A stretch of 64,000 nt of DNA from Sclerotiophoma versabilis. Lineage: Eukaryota > Ascomycota > Dothideomycetes > Pleosporales > Didymellaceae. The position numbers and the translations under genes were made by a program. Below the pieces are notes generated by a model. It saw nothing but the letters and a program-made list of their open reading frames with translations. It was not told where the DNA came from and searched no databases. Position 1 is the stretch's first letter, and every line of letters starts with the position of its first letter. The stretch spans positions 992,001-1,056,000 of the forward strand of contig JAAROD010000095.1 in assembly GCA_012274445.1 (NCBI GenBank), in the 5' to 3' direction. This document shows positions 51,961 through 62,524 of this stretch, one piece after another.

Positions 51961-54358
51961 CTATGCTGTTGACTTTGTGGTTTTCTTTGGTGGCCCATTG
52001 GAAACAGGCTTCATCTTGAACGCAGACAATAATTCCTGTCGCTCTTGTTCCGTATCGCTGGTTAGATTGATTGCCCTATCGTACTGCTCTTCTATGGGCC
52101 ATGATAGACTTGCTCTGGCCCTCTGTTTTGAATGCGGTCGAGATGGAGCAGGTAACTGTGAAGCAATGTGTATATCAGATGTTGAGGACATCAAAATACC
52201 CCCTCTTTGCGAGCGACTGTGGTCAGGTAATAAAGGGCCAGGCCCGGATAACATAGGTGCTACAGGTGTCCGAGGCTGTTCCAAAGTTTGTCCATGGTTC
52301 ATAGGTAGGCCGTTAGGTTTGATGTGGGCCGAGGTTGAATGCACAGATTGGAATTTGTCCAGTGTTGATATACGCTGCCGACGTACTTCTAGAGGTGTAG
52401 TTGCATGTACTTGACTGTGCATGCCATTGGTAGGTTCGCACGCACTTTGAGGTAACGGGGCGGTAGTCGCTGGCGCTGATGGTACTGGGGCAGTCCTCGG
52501 ACGAGGCTCAGGGCAAAAATGCTGAGCACTTTGTGTTGACGCGTCTGTAGGCATTAGGTTCAACGATAGTGCTGAGTCTGTTCGTTCTCTGGACAGTGCA
52601 TTAGGTAGAATACAATTACTTGGGGAGGGGCCCCAAGACTGGTCACTACCTGCACGTAACCCATTTGGAGGACTGTTACCAGTACGTCGTCGCTTTGGTG
52701 AAGGTGGGTTTGTCGCAGCAGCGGCTATCGGTTCTTTCTTCACATCGGCGAGGTTTTCTTCTGCTATCACCGCAGCCGACCTTTTCGTTCGGGCTGTGAA
52801 TCTGCCTTTCTTTGGAGCTGCAGCCGCCGCAGTAATCGCCGCTGCAGTCGAGCCGGCCGATGCGCCTTCTGTAAGCGCCTTCTCATTCTTCTTAGTTCGT
52901 TGTTTCGTAGTTCGATTTATAGTACTTCCGTCGATAGCCCCGCGTATGGCCTCGAGCTCGTCGATGTACTCCCAGAACCATTTCCATACAGACGCGTTGA
53001 GTCGGAGATCGATGAAGTTCTCACGAACGGCAGTTCGCATTGCTTGGATATCACCAAGCAGCAATCTGTTGTTACGTGCCTCAGAGTGCATTGAGATCAA
53101 GACAGTAACTGCAACCATTTCGACGGGTGCGAAGGTCTGTACACCCCGTAGGTACTTATTGCGATTGGTGAATGTGTCAGAATCTGCTTCAATAAGCTCG
53201 ATGAAGGTATTCCATACGCTGGCAAGATGTGACTTGAGGCCATCGTCCACAGCACCTTTTTTGCTCAGAAGTTTTGGTAGATGCGTGTGGTTCGTCTTCA
53301 GTGTGGGAATTCCGTTAGTAGATGTTGGGTGCATGCACTCGACGATCTGACTGAAACACGACAGAGTGAGCTGGAAATCTTTCGATCTTGCCCTGTCCTT
53401 CATAAGGGAGTACACAGAGGAAAAATCTTCGACGAAAAGTCTGGCAAGCTCCTGCCAGGGTCCTGTCGATGCACGCATCTTCTCAGCCAGATTTAGCTGC
53501 ACACCCATCTGCACCCTAGCAAACAGGTCTTCCTCCTGCTCAGGTGACAGATTGCTGTATTCGCACGATACGAAATCTTTCTGGAAGAATTGTCTCTGCT
53601 GCTGCTCCGAAAAGATGTGTTTCCGCTTGCTGGTAGCAGACTCACAGAACCACCTGACAGTATTAGCATCATTATAGACCAGCTTTCCCGGTGTACCCAC
53701 CACTTCTCTCCACGATGATCGTGACATGGGATCATGCCTTTGACAAATGCCAGGACTGAAGATAGGCGTTGCTTGCCATCAACACATACGAGTGTTTCTT
53801 GAAACGTTAAGGCTTCTTGAACATGCCGTGGCTTCTTGTTCAGAATGATAGGTGGAATGTAGAAGTTCTCTGAATACGCCTGTCAGTTTCGGTGCTTGCA
53901 GTCGGTCGAATCAAATACGTACCCATCAACGAATTGATAAGACCCGTCATTCGATCAGCTATATCACAGTGTCAGTACAGTGATAGCGAGCTTGCGCCTT
54001 TATACTAGCTCACCTGTCCAGACAACCTCTCGCTGGTATTCTGGGTCGACATCGATAATACCGGCGTCCATCAGTTCTGCGGGTGTTAGTTTGCGGTTAC
54101 TCCGTGTACCTTCGATCACTTACTCATTAGCTCTGCCAAGTTGCGCAAAAGGACAAGCGGCTTCTGTAGCTGAGGCCGTGACCTGTAATTATCATCATCA
54201 TCGTCATCATTACCCTCTTCCTTGATGATTGACTGCGTTGTTGTTGTTGTTGTTGTTGTTGCTGCTGCATCGTCGTAGTTTTGCCGGGCTGCTGTGTGTG
54301 AATGTCTGAAGCCGGCGTGGTTGGCCTCCATGGCCATTCCTGGCATGCTGGCGGTCAT
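51961..54358 (-). CDS. Fungal DUF262 (ParB/GmrS-like) protein
   Basis: Five exons join in phase: 54358-54124, 54076-54014, 53958-53923, 53869-53701 and 53653-51961, giving 731 residues. The last intron is 47 nt with branch GCTAATA. Residues 75-330 form a DUF262 domain: DVDPEYQREVVWTADRMTGL, NFYIPPIILNK, and the signature DGKQR at 142-146 within VDGKQRLSSVLAFVKGMIP, then FARVQMGVQLNLAEKM. DGxQR is the conserved motif of ParB/sulfiredoxin-like DUF262 domains, known as the nucleotide-dependent half of bacterial GmrSD restriction enzymes. No DUF1524 nuclease half follows; the C-terminal 350 residues are Ala/Pro/Ser-rich with basic patches (KKGRFTARTKRSA, SPKRRRTGNS). Nuclear location is likely. 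The function in fungi is unknown to me. Confidence 0.8.
54237..54260. repeat. GTT trinucleotide microsatellite (8 units) in coding sequence
   Basis: Eight GTT units on the + strand lie inside exon 1 of the DUF262 gene, where most of the tract reads as a polythreonine run. A short CAT/CGT tract at about 54185-54210 encodes an adjacent poly-Asp run. Length variation here would leave the frame intact. Confidence 0.85.
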
Positions 54359-54961
54359 ATTATGGTATCCCGCATAAGTTTTGTAGGTGCAGAAGGCATG
54401 ACAAGGCTGCTGTTTCGGGGATGCGAAACACCTCTATTAGGCAAATCACGCTAGATCTAGCCTGATTAAGTATATGGTACATTGCTAATCTGTCTGTGGC
54501 TAGATCCATGCGTCCATTCCTATAGTTGAAATAACAAGAAAGCTACATAGTAGGTTCTGTCTACCCATAAATAGAGCCGAGTATCCCTGCTCTGAAGCTC
54601 CACGTACAAAGTTTATGCCGCATACCACAGTGGAAGCCAGGTGTTAGTTTGTGTTCTGAATTACCAGCTATCCAGATAGCTACTCTCACCTAAGTAGGTG
54701 AAAATCAGAGATTGCTGCTATGAATGTTTTCAATAATATTTAAACATATCAAAGCAACTACTGGAATCGCTGTACCAAACGCGATAGGCCAGGAAGCCTG
54801 GTAAGAGTAGGAAAAGTGGGACACCAGCGCTAGAAGCTTGGCTGCGGCTGCAGCTGCAATCAAAAGATAACAGGTGACAGCGATTCATCGCTGTGGTACA
54901 CACTGTGATTGTGTAAGTAGCAGTTGCTAATGAATGTGACATGTACGCCTTAGTGTCTTCT
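54359..54961. other. Intergenic
   Basis: Upstream region of the DUF262 gene and 3' flank of ipi1. No gene recognised. Confidence 0.45.
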
Positions 54962-56077
54962 TTAGACCATGATTTCTTCTCTATGGAAATCTGCCATGCC
55001 ATCCCTAACTACTTTGCGTAGCTGCGCTGCTGCACGGCCCATCTCACCGCCTGCTTTTAGGGCTTGCTCAAGACCTGCGACGACAGCAGCTTCTGCTCTG
55101 TCATTGAACACCCTCTGCCGGTCCTCGCGATCCTCGAACATCTCTGCTTCTTCGTCTCTTGTTGCGCTGAACAAGTTTAGGTGGGCGTAAACGTTTGATC
55201 GCTCAGATAGCATGTGGTGTTCTGTCTGCCAGAGCGGAAAATCGCTCTCGTTCGTGACCGATGTGACCTGTGCGTGATACAAGCCAGCTCTCAGAAAGGC
55301 TGCCAGAGCGTCCATCTGTTTTACCTGGAGCTTTGCATCACTCTTGCCGTACGATTTCGCTTGAGACCATTTGCCCTCTCCTTCAGATTTCCAGACGAGC
55401 AAGCTTAGGAAACATTTCAGCATCTTTACCCAACCACCAGCACAACTAACCACCTCATCACCCGCGACACTGGTTAACCATTGGAGAACTTCCAGAGCAA
55501 AAGTCCGGATTTCTACGGACAGATGCGTCATTCCAGCTCTCGTATGGAGCAGAAGTTGATCTGCGTGGGTGGCGACATCGTTCTCGGGTAAGACCTCGAG
55601 AAGCTTTAGCAACTGCTGTCGAACAGCGTTCGAGGGGTCCAAAATGAGTCTCTGTACTGCAGGAATAATGACCGAAGCGGGTTGAGGCAACGTAGAGCCA
55701 GGGGTAACGCCTGAAATGGCCGAGGTAAGAAAGGCCAGCGACTCCTGTCGCTGCTTGTCCGCTTTATGGTCAAGTAAACCCAAGTGATGTGCACATTGTG
55801 CCTCTAGTGTTGGAGCATTTGCAGAAAGCGCCTGCTGCTTCAGGGAGATTGCTACGACATTGTGAGCCTCTTTAATACAACTCCTTAGTTTGATACTCAG
55901 CTTACCTTTCGCTTTGAAACTTGTGCTCGTAGCATTTGCAGCTTTAGGCGCAGCCTTTCCGACCTTCAACTTGGGTTTCTGCGAGCTATTAGTCTTCATT
56001 CCCCTATCGATTTCACCCATTCGTCATACTTGAAAATCCTTCTTCTTATCCTTCTTCTTCTTGGCGCTTGTAGTCAT
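54962..56077 (-). CDS. ipi1: Pre-rRNA-processing protein Ipi1 (TEX10 family)
   Basis: Exons 56077-56030, 55978-55906 and 55851-54962 give 336 residues. The first exon supplies the typical Lys-rich start (MTTSAKKKKDKKKDFQ), continuing KPKLKVGKAAPKAANATSTS, then FKAKAISLKQQALSANAP across the second splice. The rest is helical repeats of the Ipi1/TEX10 type (HKADKQRQESLAFLTSAISG, VQRLILDPSNAVRQQLLKLL). Ipi1 forms the Rix1 complex with Rix1 and Ipi3, needed for ITS2 processing and 60S maturation in the nucleolus, and linked to heterochromatin in fission yeast. Both introns contain in-frame Met codons, so reading without splicing gives a wrong start. Confidence 0.9.
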
Positions 56078-56397
56078 GTTTCTCTTCAACCACAGTCAAT
56101 GTATTTGCTCTGATGTATTCTTGGGAACAGAGGAGTTGTCGGAAGCATGAAGGCTGCTGATTGAAGCTACGTGGGTGTCTTCATTTGTAGCTGTTTAGAC
56201 AGAGTGCTGATACTGCGCAGAAAATTGAAGATCTGCGAAAGAGCGCTAGAACGCAAAAGGTTTAACGCCTGCTCTTCTTTGACAGGGGTCCACGCCGCAC
56301 GCCGCGGTGTTCACACGCGACGATGTCATGGAAACCAACTACAACAAATACACCACACTGGTCTTTACTCCGTAGTATCCGATATTTGCTGCCGAAC

Positions 56398-56899
56398 ATG
56401 GCCCAACGCTCAGTGAGTTTCTTACCGCTTCCATCAAGCAGCTTGCTGATCACTTTCAGACTGAAGAAACCCTTTCACTGCTCACTCGGTTGAGTCAAAA
56501 GCCCGGCGTACAAAGCACAATCATCTTGTCACGCGACACAGGAGCCATAGTGCGCACCTCTGGCCTGATTTCGAACGACTCGTCGGCAAATCCAAACAGC
56601 ACACTACCCGCCCCGGGCGAGACGACAGCCGACAACTACGTAAATGGTCGGAAAGAGAGTGGGATACACAGCGCTGAAGACGTAGCAAGTGCAGTGTGGA
56701 AATTCCTAGGGGCTGCAGGAAGTTTAGTCGATGAGCTTGATAAAGAGGACGACGTCCGGCTACTTAGGCTGCGCACGAAGAAGAATGAATTAGTGATTGT
56801 GCCTGGTGGGTTTGATCAAAACAAGTACAGGGCTCTGCTAAATCAAGGACAGATCCCAAGTTTATCTTGGTGCTTATACACGATACGCCGCCCGCATAA
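56398..56899 (+). CDS. Dynein light chain, roadblock/LC7 type
   Basis: Three exons (56398-56412, 56460-56805, 56853-56899) give 135 residues. The 15-nt first exon encodes MAQRS, then TEETLSLLTRLSQKPGVQST, ILSRDTGAIVRTSGLI, EDVASAVWKFLGAAGSLVDE, DDVRLLRLRTKKNELVIVPD and KFILVLIHDTPPA. That is the full roadblock/LC7 fold with a fungal insertion loop rich in Ser/Asn/Pro near 50-70. The protein is a dimeric subunit of cytoplasmic dynein, which carries retrograde cargo along hyphal microtubules. All three junctions keep phase. Unspliced reading past 56805 leaves the family. Confidence 0.9.
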
Positions 56900-56984
56900 A
56901 GCCGTCGACTTTTTCAGCGTACAACCACAGCATCGATCATTTAAGCGTTATGATACCCCATTTGTTCAAATTAAAATAAACAAT

Positions 56985-57646
56985 TCACCAATGCGCTTCG
57001 CTGATTTCAACTTCGTTGACATCCACATCGTCCTTGAACCATCGGTCTACAAATATGTCAGTACCAGCATACCTACCGATCTACGGTTAATCAAGACAAA
57101 TGAGGATGATCAGTTTGGTTGTATATGCTGGGCAGGAGATACTCACCAACTTCGCTGATCTCGATGTCATTTCCACTCATCTGGCGCTTCCGCATCTTGC
57201 CGTCCTCTGCAAACGTCCAGTCTTCAAGGCCATAGCACCGCTTCCATTTCATTTCGTCATGTGCATCCTGATACTCATACCTGATTCCGTCAGCTGATGA
57301 GGCTCAAGTCTAGAGACCGCTTGGTTCGCACCAGAACTGGACAGCAATCTTATCATCCGTGAAGGCAAATAATTCCTTTCGCAGACGATAACTCTTCTCC
57401 TTGGCCCATTTTTGAGTCAGGAACTGCTCGATGGCAGCAGTACCTGTGACGAAGGTGGACCGGTTACGCCAGATGCTATCCGCAGTATAAGCTTGGGCGA
57501 TTGATTTTGGATTCCTTGTCAATTTCAGTCAACCTCCGGAAACGCCTTCGGCCGTGAAGCACTACTCACTGGCCATTCCAAAGGTTTTGGGCCATTTTCA
57601 CTTTTGCGTTAGCCGTCTCTCTAGTAAAAGGTGGTGGAAGCGACAT
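56985..57646 (-). CDS. DUF1348 / SnoaL-like small protein
   Basis: Four exons join in phase: 57646-57570, 57514-57332, 57280-57147 and 57046-56985, giving 151 residues. The sequence follows DUF1348 along its length: MSLPPPFTRETANAKVKMAQ, NPKSIAQAYTADSIWRNRST, FLTQKWAKEKSYRLRKELFA, then FWYEYQD across intron 2, CYGLEDWTFAEDGKMRKRQM, and EVDRWFKDDVDV across intron 3. These NTF2-like proteins form a cone-shaped fold and are widespread in bacteria and fungi; no activity is established that I know of. The first acceptor is AAG. It converges on the roadblock gene with 85 bp between stops. Confidence 0.82.
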
Positions 57647-58274
57647 GGTCACAAATTTTGGCTGCGATTACTCTACGTGGCTGTGCATCAAGGAGCTCAA
57701 AATCTCAAGGTAAGGTGGAAGACATATGCTTGGGTGCCTGACGTGATTCCTCATAATTGCTTGGTAAGATTTGTTACAGGGACATGTTGTCAGATATGCC
57801 GATCATGCCGGCTGGAGGTCGCGGCGCTAGCCTTGCACACGCTTCCTGACAACAGTCGTACCTAAGTCGAGCTTGTAACGATTGTTGCCTACCAGATTTA
57901 TGTGCAAAGATACAGTGCTGTCCCAGCAGTCTGTTGCTGCTAGAGTGAGAACACAGCAAAGGGCGACTTGGCCGAATACCGAGGTTCACTGACACGACTC
58001 GAGGAATCGCATCTAGACAGCAACAGCTTACAAAACACGAAGTAAAGTACAAAGACACTTTTGATAGGACAGAAGTATTTGTCAAGAAGCCTGCCACGCA
58101 GGTACCCATGCACTTGGGCCTTCGATCGTCATCCAGCTCTGCCCCACCATGAGCTGCCGGCGAAGCTCCGAGCTACAGCTTAAGCAGCTGCCCCTCCAAA
58201 CTTGAGAACTCTCCCTGTTCACCGCAAAACTTTACAACCTCTCTCTCAATCCTCAATCCTACTCATTAATCGCA
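57647..58274. promoter_or_regulatory. Divergent promoter, DUF1348 gene / peroxiredoxin
   Basis: 628 bp between divergent start codons. The right end is a CT-rich leader directly before the peroxiredoxin ATG. No other element recognised. Confidence 0.45.
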
Positions 58275-58931
58275 ATGGCTCCTCTTAAGGTCGGTGACTC
58301 TTTGCCCGAGGGCGTCAAATTCGAGTACGTATCTCCTTACCCACCAAGCTCATGCAGGTGCTCGCGTCGAGCATTGCCCTGCAACTGCAACCTTCAGTTT
58401 CTCTCGGACTCACGCTGACAATCACAGGTGGGCACCCATCACAGATGCTGACCCCACTGCGTGCGGTCGTCCTCAGGAGTACGATGCCTCCAAGGAGTGG
58501 GCTGGCAAGAAGGTTGTCCTCGTCTCTGTTCCCGGCGCGTTCACACCTGGCTGCCAGGCCCACCACCTCCCCCCCTACATCCAGAAGTTGGGTGAGCTGA
58601 AGAGCAAGGGCGTCGATATTGTTGCCGTCATTGCGTCAAACGACTCATGGGTCATGAACGCCTGGGGCAAGGTCAATGGTGTCAAGGGTGACGACATCCT
58701 TTTCCTCAGTGATACCAAGACATTCTTCTCCAAGAACTACGGGTGGGCTGCTGGTATGGGCGACAGGAAGTAAGTGCGAACGCTATTTGTTAATGGCGTA
58801 ATATACTAATAGTTCGCAGCGGCCGCTGGGCTATGGTTTTCGATAACGGCAAGGTCACCTACGCCGAGAACGAGAGCAACCCTGGCCAGGTCACCGTCTC
58901 CGGTGCTGATGAGGTTCTTGCCAAGTTGTAG
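58275..58931 (+). CDS. Prx5-type peroxiredoxin (Asp f 3/PMP20 family), peroxisomal
   Basis: Three exons (58275-58324, 58428-58769, 58820-58931) give 167 residues. It starts MAPLKVGDSLPEGVKFEWAP and has the peroxidatic site PGAFTPGCQAHHLP with Cys 59. VDIVAVIASNDSWVMNAWGK and FLSDTKTFFSKNYG follow, and NGRWAMVFDNGKVTYAENES lies across intron 2. These thiol peroxidases reduce H2O2 and organic peroxides. The C-terminus is AKL, a PTS1 peroxisomal signal, as in fungal PMP20. Related proteins are known mould allergens. Length and splice phases fit the family. Confidence 0.95.
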
Positions 58932-59353
58932 AAGTTCATTGGAAGGCGTGTGGACCTCTTAGATGAATAAACTTAGCCCAACAAAGGGACGCCATAGATA
59001 TAACATCTACTATAGAAGCAACATTTCAACATGACCGCAACCGAATTATTGATCTACTATCGTTGTTCTGATGGGTATGCAAGGCAAGAAGGGGAGATCG
59101 GCTCTCACAATAACCTCCAATCCACTCTCGATGTGCATGTGGAGCAGCGTTAAACGGCGCTTGTGAAGGAGAGGTTTGATATGCATTCGGTGTCGGCCAG
59201 CCTTCTGAATGGCGGCTGTATATAACATGGTTTTGCTGTTTGTCTACCGCTCAGCGATCTGAAATCAAACTGGGGGCCTTCGGCAGCCGCCAATATGGAC
59301 TGTGTCCACCGCCATTTCCAACTTCATTCTGTAAATTGCTCGCTAACTGATGC
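58932..59353. other. Intergenic, tail-to-tail
   Basis: 3' flanks of the peroxiredoxin and arpc4 genes. Nothing else recognised. Confidence 0.45.
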
Positions 59354-60135
59354 TTAATCGAAGGGTGTAAGGAAAGACTCGGCCACAAAACGAGCTCTGG
59401 CGTTCAACTGTAACGTGTTAGGACCATTCACAGGCGGCCTGTTCTCAAGCTGGGCAACTTACGAAGAGCTTCATCTCCGAGATCTCCTTGTCGACCTCCT
59501 CCATGAACTGAATAATGAAGTCGACCAACTTGTGTTTCAGCATCTCCTCGGTATGGAAGTTCGTAATCAAGAACGAGATGTCGTAGCCCTTGATCGGTTT
59601 CCTCCTCAAGATTACAAAACTTTCCGCTCTTTGCTGCAAGAACCGTGTGAACTTGTGGACCAAGATGTGCTCGATCTCGTCCGCCTGCTTGATCTTAATG
59701 CTAATTCGCACGCTGTTGATGCTGGGCTCGATGAGGACTCGCTCGTTCTCGTTGCGCGATACGGTGAGTGGGTTCAGAATCACTTCTGGGGACGAGGCGG
59801 CTTCAATTTCGGGGACATTGTGTCGTTCAGACGCTTGTGAGGCGAAGTTGGAGAGCGAGATGGCGGCTGTCAGGGAGGTGCGCACGCACTGCAGGTACGG
59901 ACGGAGGGATTGCGACTGCGGACATTAGTGTACGCTCTGAAGTCGGAGGGCGAATGCGCCGGAACACAATACCATTGTGTGTTGAGCTTGTGGTCAGCCC
60001 TGGGCGTGGTGAATTGAGCTGCAGTCGGGGCTACGACATGCCAGCACGGAGTGATGCGGTGCCTAGCAGCGGACACGGCGGGGCTCGGTGAAGCTGTGGA
60101 GGTGGCAGGGGTGGCGCTTGGCGTACCTTCCTCAT
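59354..60135 (-). CDS. arc19: Arp2/3 complex subunit 4 (ARPC4/Arc19-20)
   Basis: The two main exons are 59915-59463 and 59407-59354: SQSLRPYLQCVRTSLTAAIS, VILNPLTVSRNENERVLIEP, SVRISIKIKQADEIEHILVH, FVILRRKPIKGYDISFLITN, FTEEMLKHKLVDFII-like segments, EISEMKLFLNARARFVAE, end TPFD. This covers nearly the whole of ARPC4, which with ARPC2 forms the core of the actin-nucleating Arp2/3 complex. The initiating exon is tiny and uncertain. One candidate, 60135-60127 (M-R-K, donor GTACGC), gives 171 residues; an ATG ending right at another GT is the alternative (169). It sits within about 110 bp of the divergent ubp6 start. Confidence 0.88.
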
Positions 60136-60242
60136 ACTTCGGCGGTCTACCATACTTTTGCCCCGCGACCGCTTTATAAACAACACCGCCGCCACCGGGC
60201 ATCGTTGAATACATCCCATACACAGTAGTACAACGGTTCAAG
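60136..60242. promoter_or_regulatory. Compact divergent promoter, arpc4 / ubp6
   Basis: About 107 bp between the candidate arpc4 start exon and the ubp6 ATG. It includes tttataaa at about 60171-60178, a possible TATA element for ubp6. Confidence 0.4.
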
Positions 60243-62132
60243 ATGGCGTCTATTCCAGGCAAGCAGCAGCCTCACGACCTTTATATACGTCACAGCTAAC
60301 TCGGTGCTCACAGTGATTGTCAAGCATCAGGGCAAGAAGCACGAAGTCGAGGTTGATACCACCTCCAACGGCGAGACCTTCAAGTACCAGCTCTTCTCCA
60401 TCACCGGCGTTGAGCCCGAGCGACAGAAGATCCTGGTCAAGGGTGGCCAGCTCAAGGATGACGCCGACATGTCGAAGCTGGGGCTTAAGTCCGGACAAAC
60501 CATCATGATGATGGGCACACCCTCTGGTGACAACACAAATGTCATCGAAAAACCTAAGGAGAAGATCAAGTTCTTGGAGGATATGGACGAGGCAGAGGCA
60601 GCTCAGCTCGAAGGCGCCACACCGGCCGGTCTGCAGAACTTGGGCAACACATGTTACATGAATTCGACGCTCCAGGTGCTGAGGTCGGTTCCTGAGCTGC
60701 AGGAGGAGCTTCTCCGATACTCTGATAGGTATGTGTGCCTAACAGACGAACGAGCATGAAATACTAATGCAATGTAGCGGCGCCGGCCCATCCAGCTCAG
60801 CAAACGCACTCAGCCAGTTCGGCCTTGGTGGTCTCGGCGCTTCTATGGACCTTACAGGATCTCTTCGCGATCTCTTTAAACAGATGGGAGAGACCCAGCA
60901 AGGCTTCCCTCCTCTCATGTTCCTCAACGCTCTACGAACCGCCTTCCCACAGTTCGCGCAGAAAGCAAAGGACGGACAAGGTTACGCACAGCAGGATGCG
61001 GAGGAAGCTTGGTCACAGATTGTCGCACAGCTGCGACAAAAGTTGCAAATCAAGAACGAGTCGGATGCAGAGAAGAAGGCGGACGTCTCCTGGATCGACA
61101 AGTTCATGTCTGGCAAGTTTGAGTCGGTTATGGAGTGCGATGAGCCTGCGGCGAAGGAAGCGGGCGAGGAGCCAGTCACCAGCGAGGACACGTTCTTGAA
61201 GCTCAACTGCCATATCAACGTCGAGACAAATCATCTGCGAGATGGTCTGGCTGCTGGCTTGAAGGAGCAGATCGAGAAGCGCTCTGAGGTTTTGGGCCGG
61301 AATGCAGTCTACACGAAGACATCCAAGATCTCGAGACTGCCCATCCACTTGCCAGTACATTTTGTACGATTCGATTGGCGTCGTGACACCAACAAGAAGG
61401 CGAAGATCATGCGAAAGGTCACCTTCCCCGATGAGCTGGACGCGATAGAGTTCTGCACAGACACACTGAAGAAACAACTGATCCCTGTACGCGACAAGAT
61501 TCGTGACGTACGCAAAGAGGAGCTCGATGTTGAGCGCGCCCGCAAGCGCCAGAAACGCATGAAGGCTGGCGAGGAGAACGACAGCGACCCTCTGGCACAG
61601 AAAGAGCCTCTACAAAAGAAGAAGGAAGCCGCTGACAAGAAGGACGAAGCAAATAAGCCTGCCGAGCCTGTTGAGGAGATCGAATACAAGACCGACGCCC
61701 AAATTGAGGCTGAGCGCGCTGCGTCAATCTTGGCTGCTAAGAAGGAGGTCATTGCCCTAGTGAGCCCAGAGCTTGCTGCGGACGACGGTGCCAACCAGAC
61801 GGGTCTTTACGAGCTCCGTGGTGTCATCACACACCAGGGTGCTAGCGCCGACAGTGGTCACTACACCTCCTTCGTCAAGAAGCAGGGTGCGAAGGACCCT
61901 GTAACAGGCAAGAGAAAACCTGAAGATGGCAAGTGGTGGTGGTTCAACGACGACAAGGTTTCTGAAGTCGACGCCGAGAGGATTCAGACTCTGGCTGGTG
62001 GAGGTAAGCACTTTCATATTCAATTGCAGGGCGTCTGCTAACAAGCACAAAGGTCAAAGCCACTCGGCTCTCATCCTCCTGTACCGTGCAGTGCCGCTGC
62101 CCACCGTTGACGAGGATGTGGAGATGTCTTAG
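60243..62132 (+). CDS. ubp6: Ubiquitin carboxyl-terminal hydrolase 6 (Ubp6/USP14)
   Basis: Four exons (60243-60258, 60314-60728, 60778-62003, 62053-62132) give 578 residues. A ubiquitin-like domain (residues 5-76: VIVKHQGKKHEVEVDTTS, ILVKGGQLKDDADMSKLGLK) is followed by the USP catalytic domain: Cys 119 in GLQNLGNTCYMNST, QQDAEEAWSQI, and His 505 in ADSGHYTSFVKK with WWWFNDDKVSEV. A charged Lys/Glu-rich insert lies at about 395-450. Ubp6/USP14 docks on the proteasome through its UBL and trims ubiquitin before degradation. Intron 1 has a GC donor (gcaagc), the only in-phase choice; a GT alternative leaves only 26 nt. Confidence 0.95.
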
Positions 62133-62524
62133 GTATACGCTCCTTGGTTGGGAGAAACTTCCTATTGTATGCATACTGGCTGCGGTCGCTCCAGCATAAC
62201 TGCAAGTGGTGTCCAGTAATGGCGTTGCATAAGAGGCTAGATAAAGGCATAGCAGGACATGTGTTACGACATGATGAATTCAAGACTCCTAATTTTAACG
62301 CATCTGCAGTCCAGGCACGTTCCCCCACCGTTTATCCTCACTTCACGACGCGTTGCGCGAGCGCGTCAACCCCCGTGGCTGCCAAGGCCTGGTCCATTTG
62401 ATATCCACACACCCCTTCCCCACACATCATCACCACTTGCATTTTTCCCTTCTTGTGCACGCACTTAACTCGTTATGTTGCTATACCACATCTATCTCGC
62501 ATTTTCTCCGGTTTAATTTTCGTC
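62133..62524. other. Intergenic between ubp6 and rec8
   Basis: About 390 bp with the ubp6 3' end and the rec8 promoter. No clear element. Confidence 0.45.

Noticed and set aside
56806..57158. Continuation of the roadblock frame past 56805
   Set aside because: Splicing at 56805/56853 restores the conserved LC7 ending and a stop at 56899; the read-through is antisense to the DUF1348 gene.
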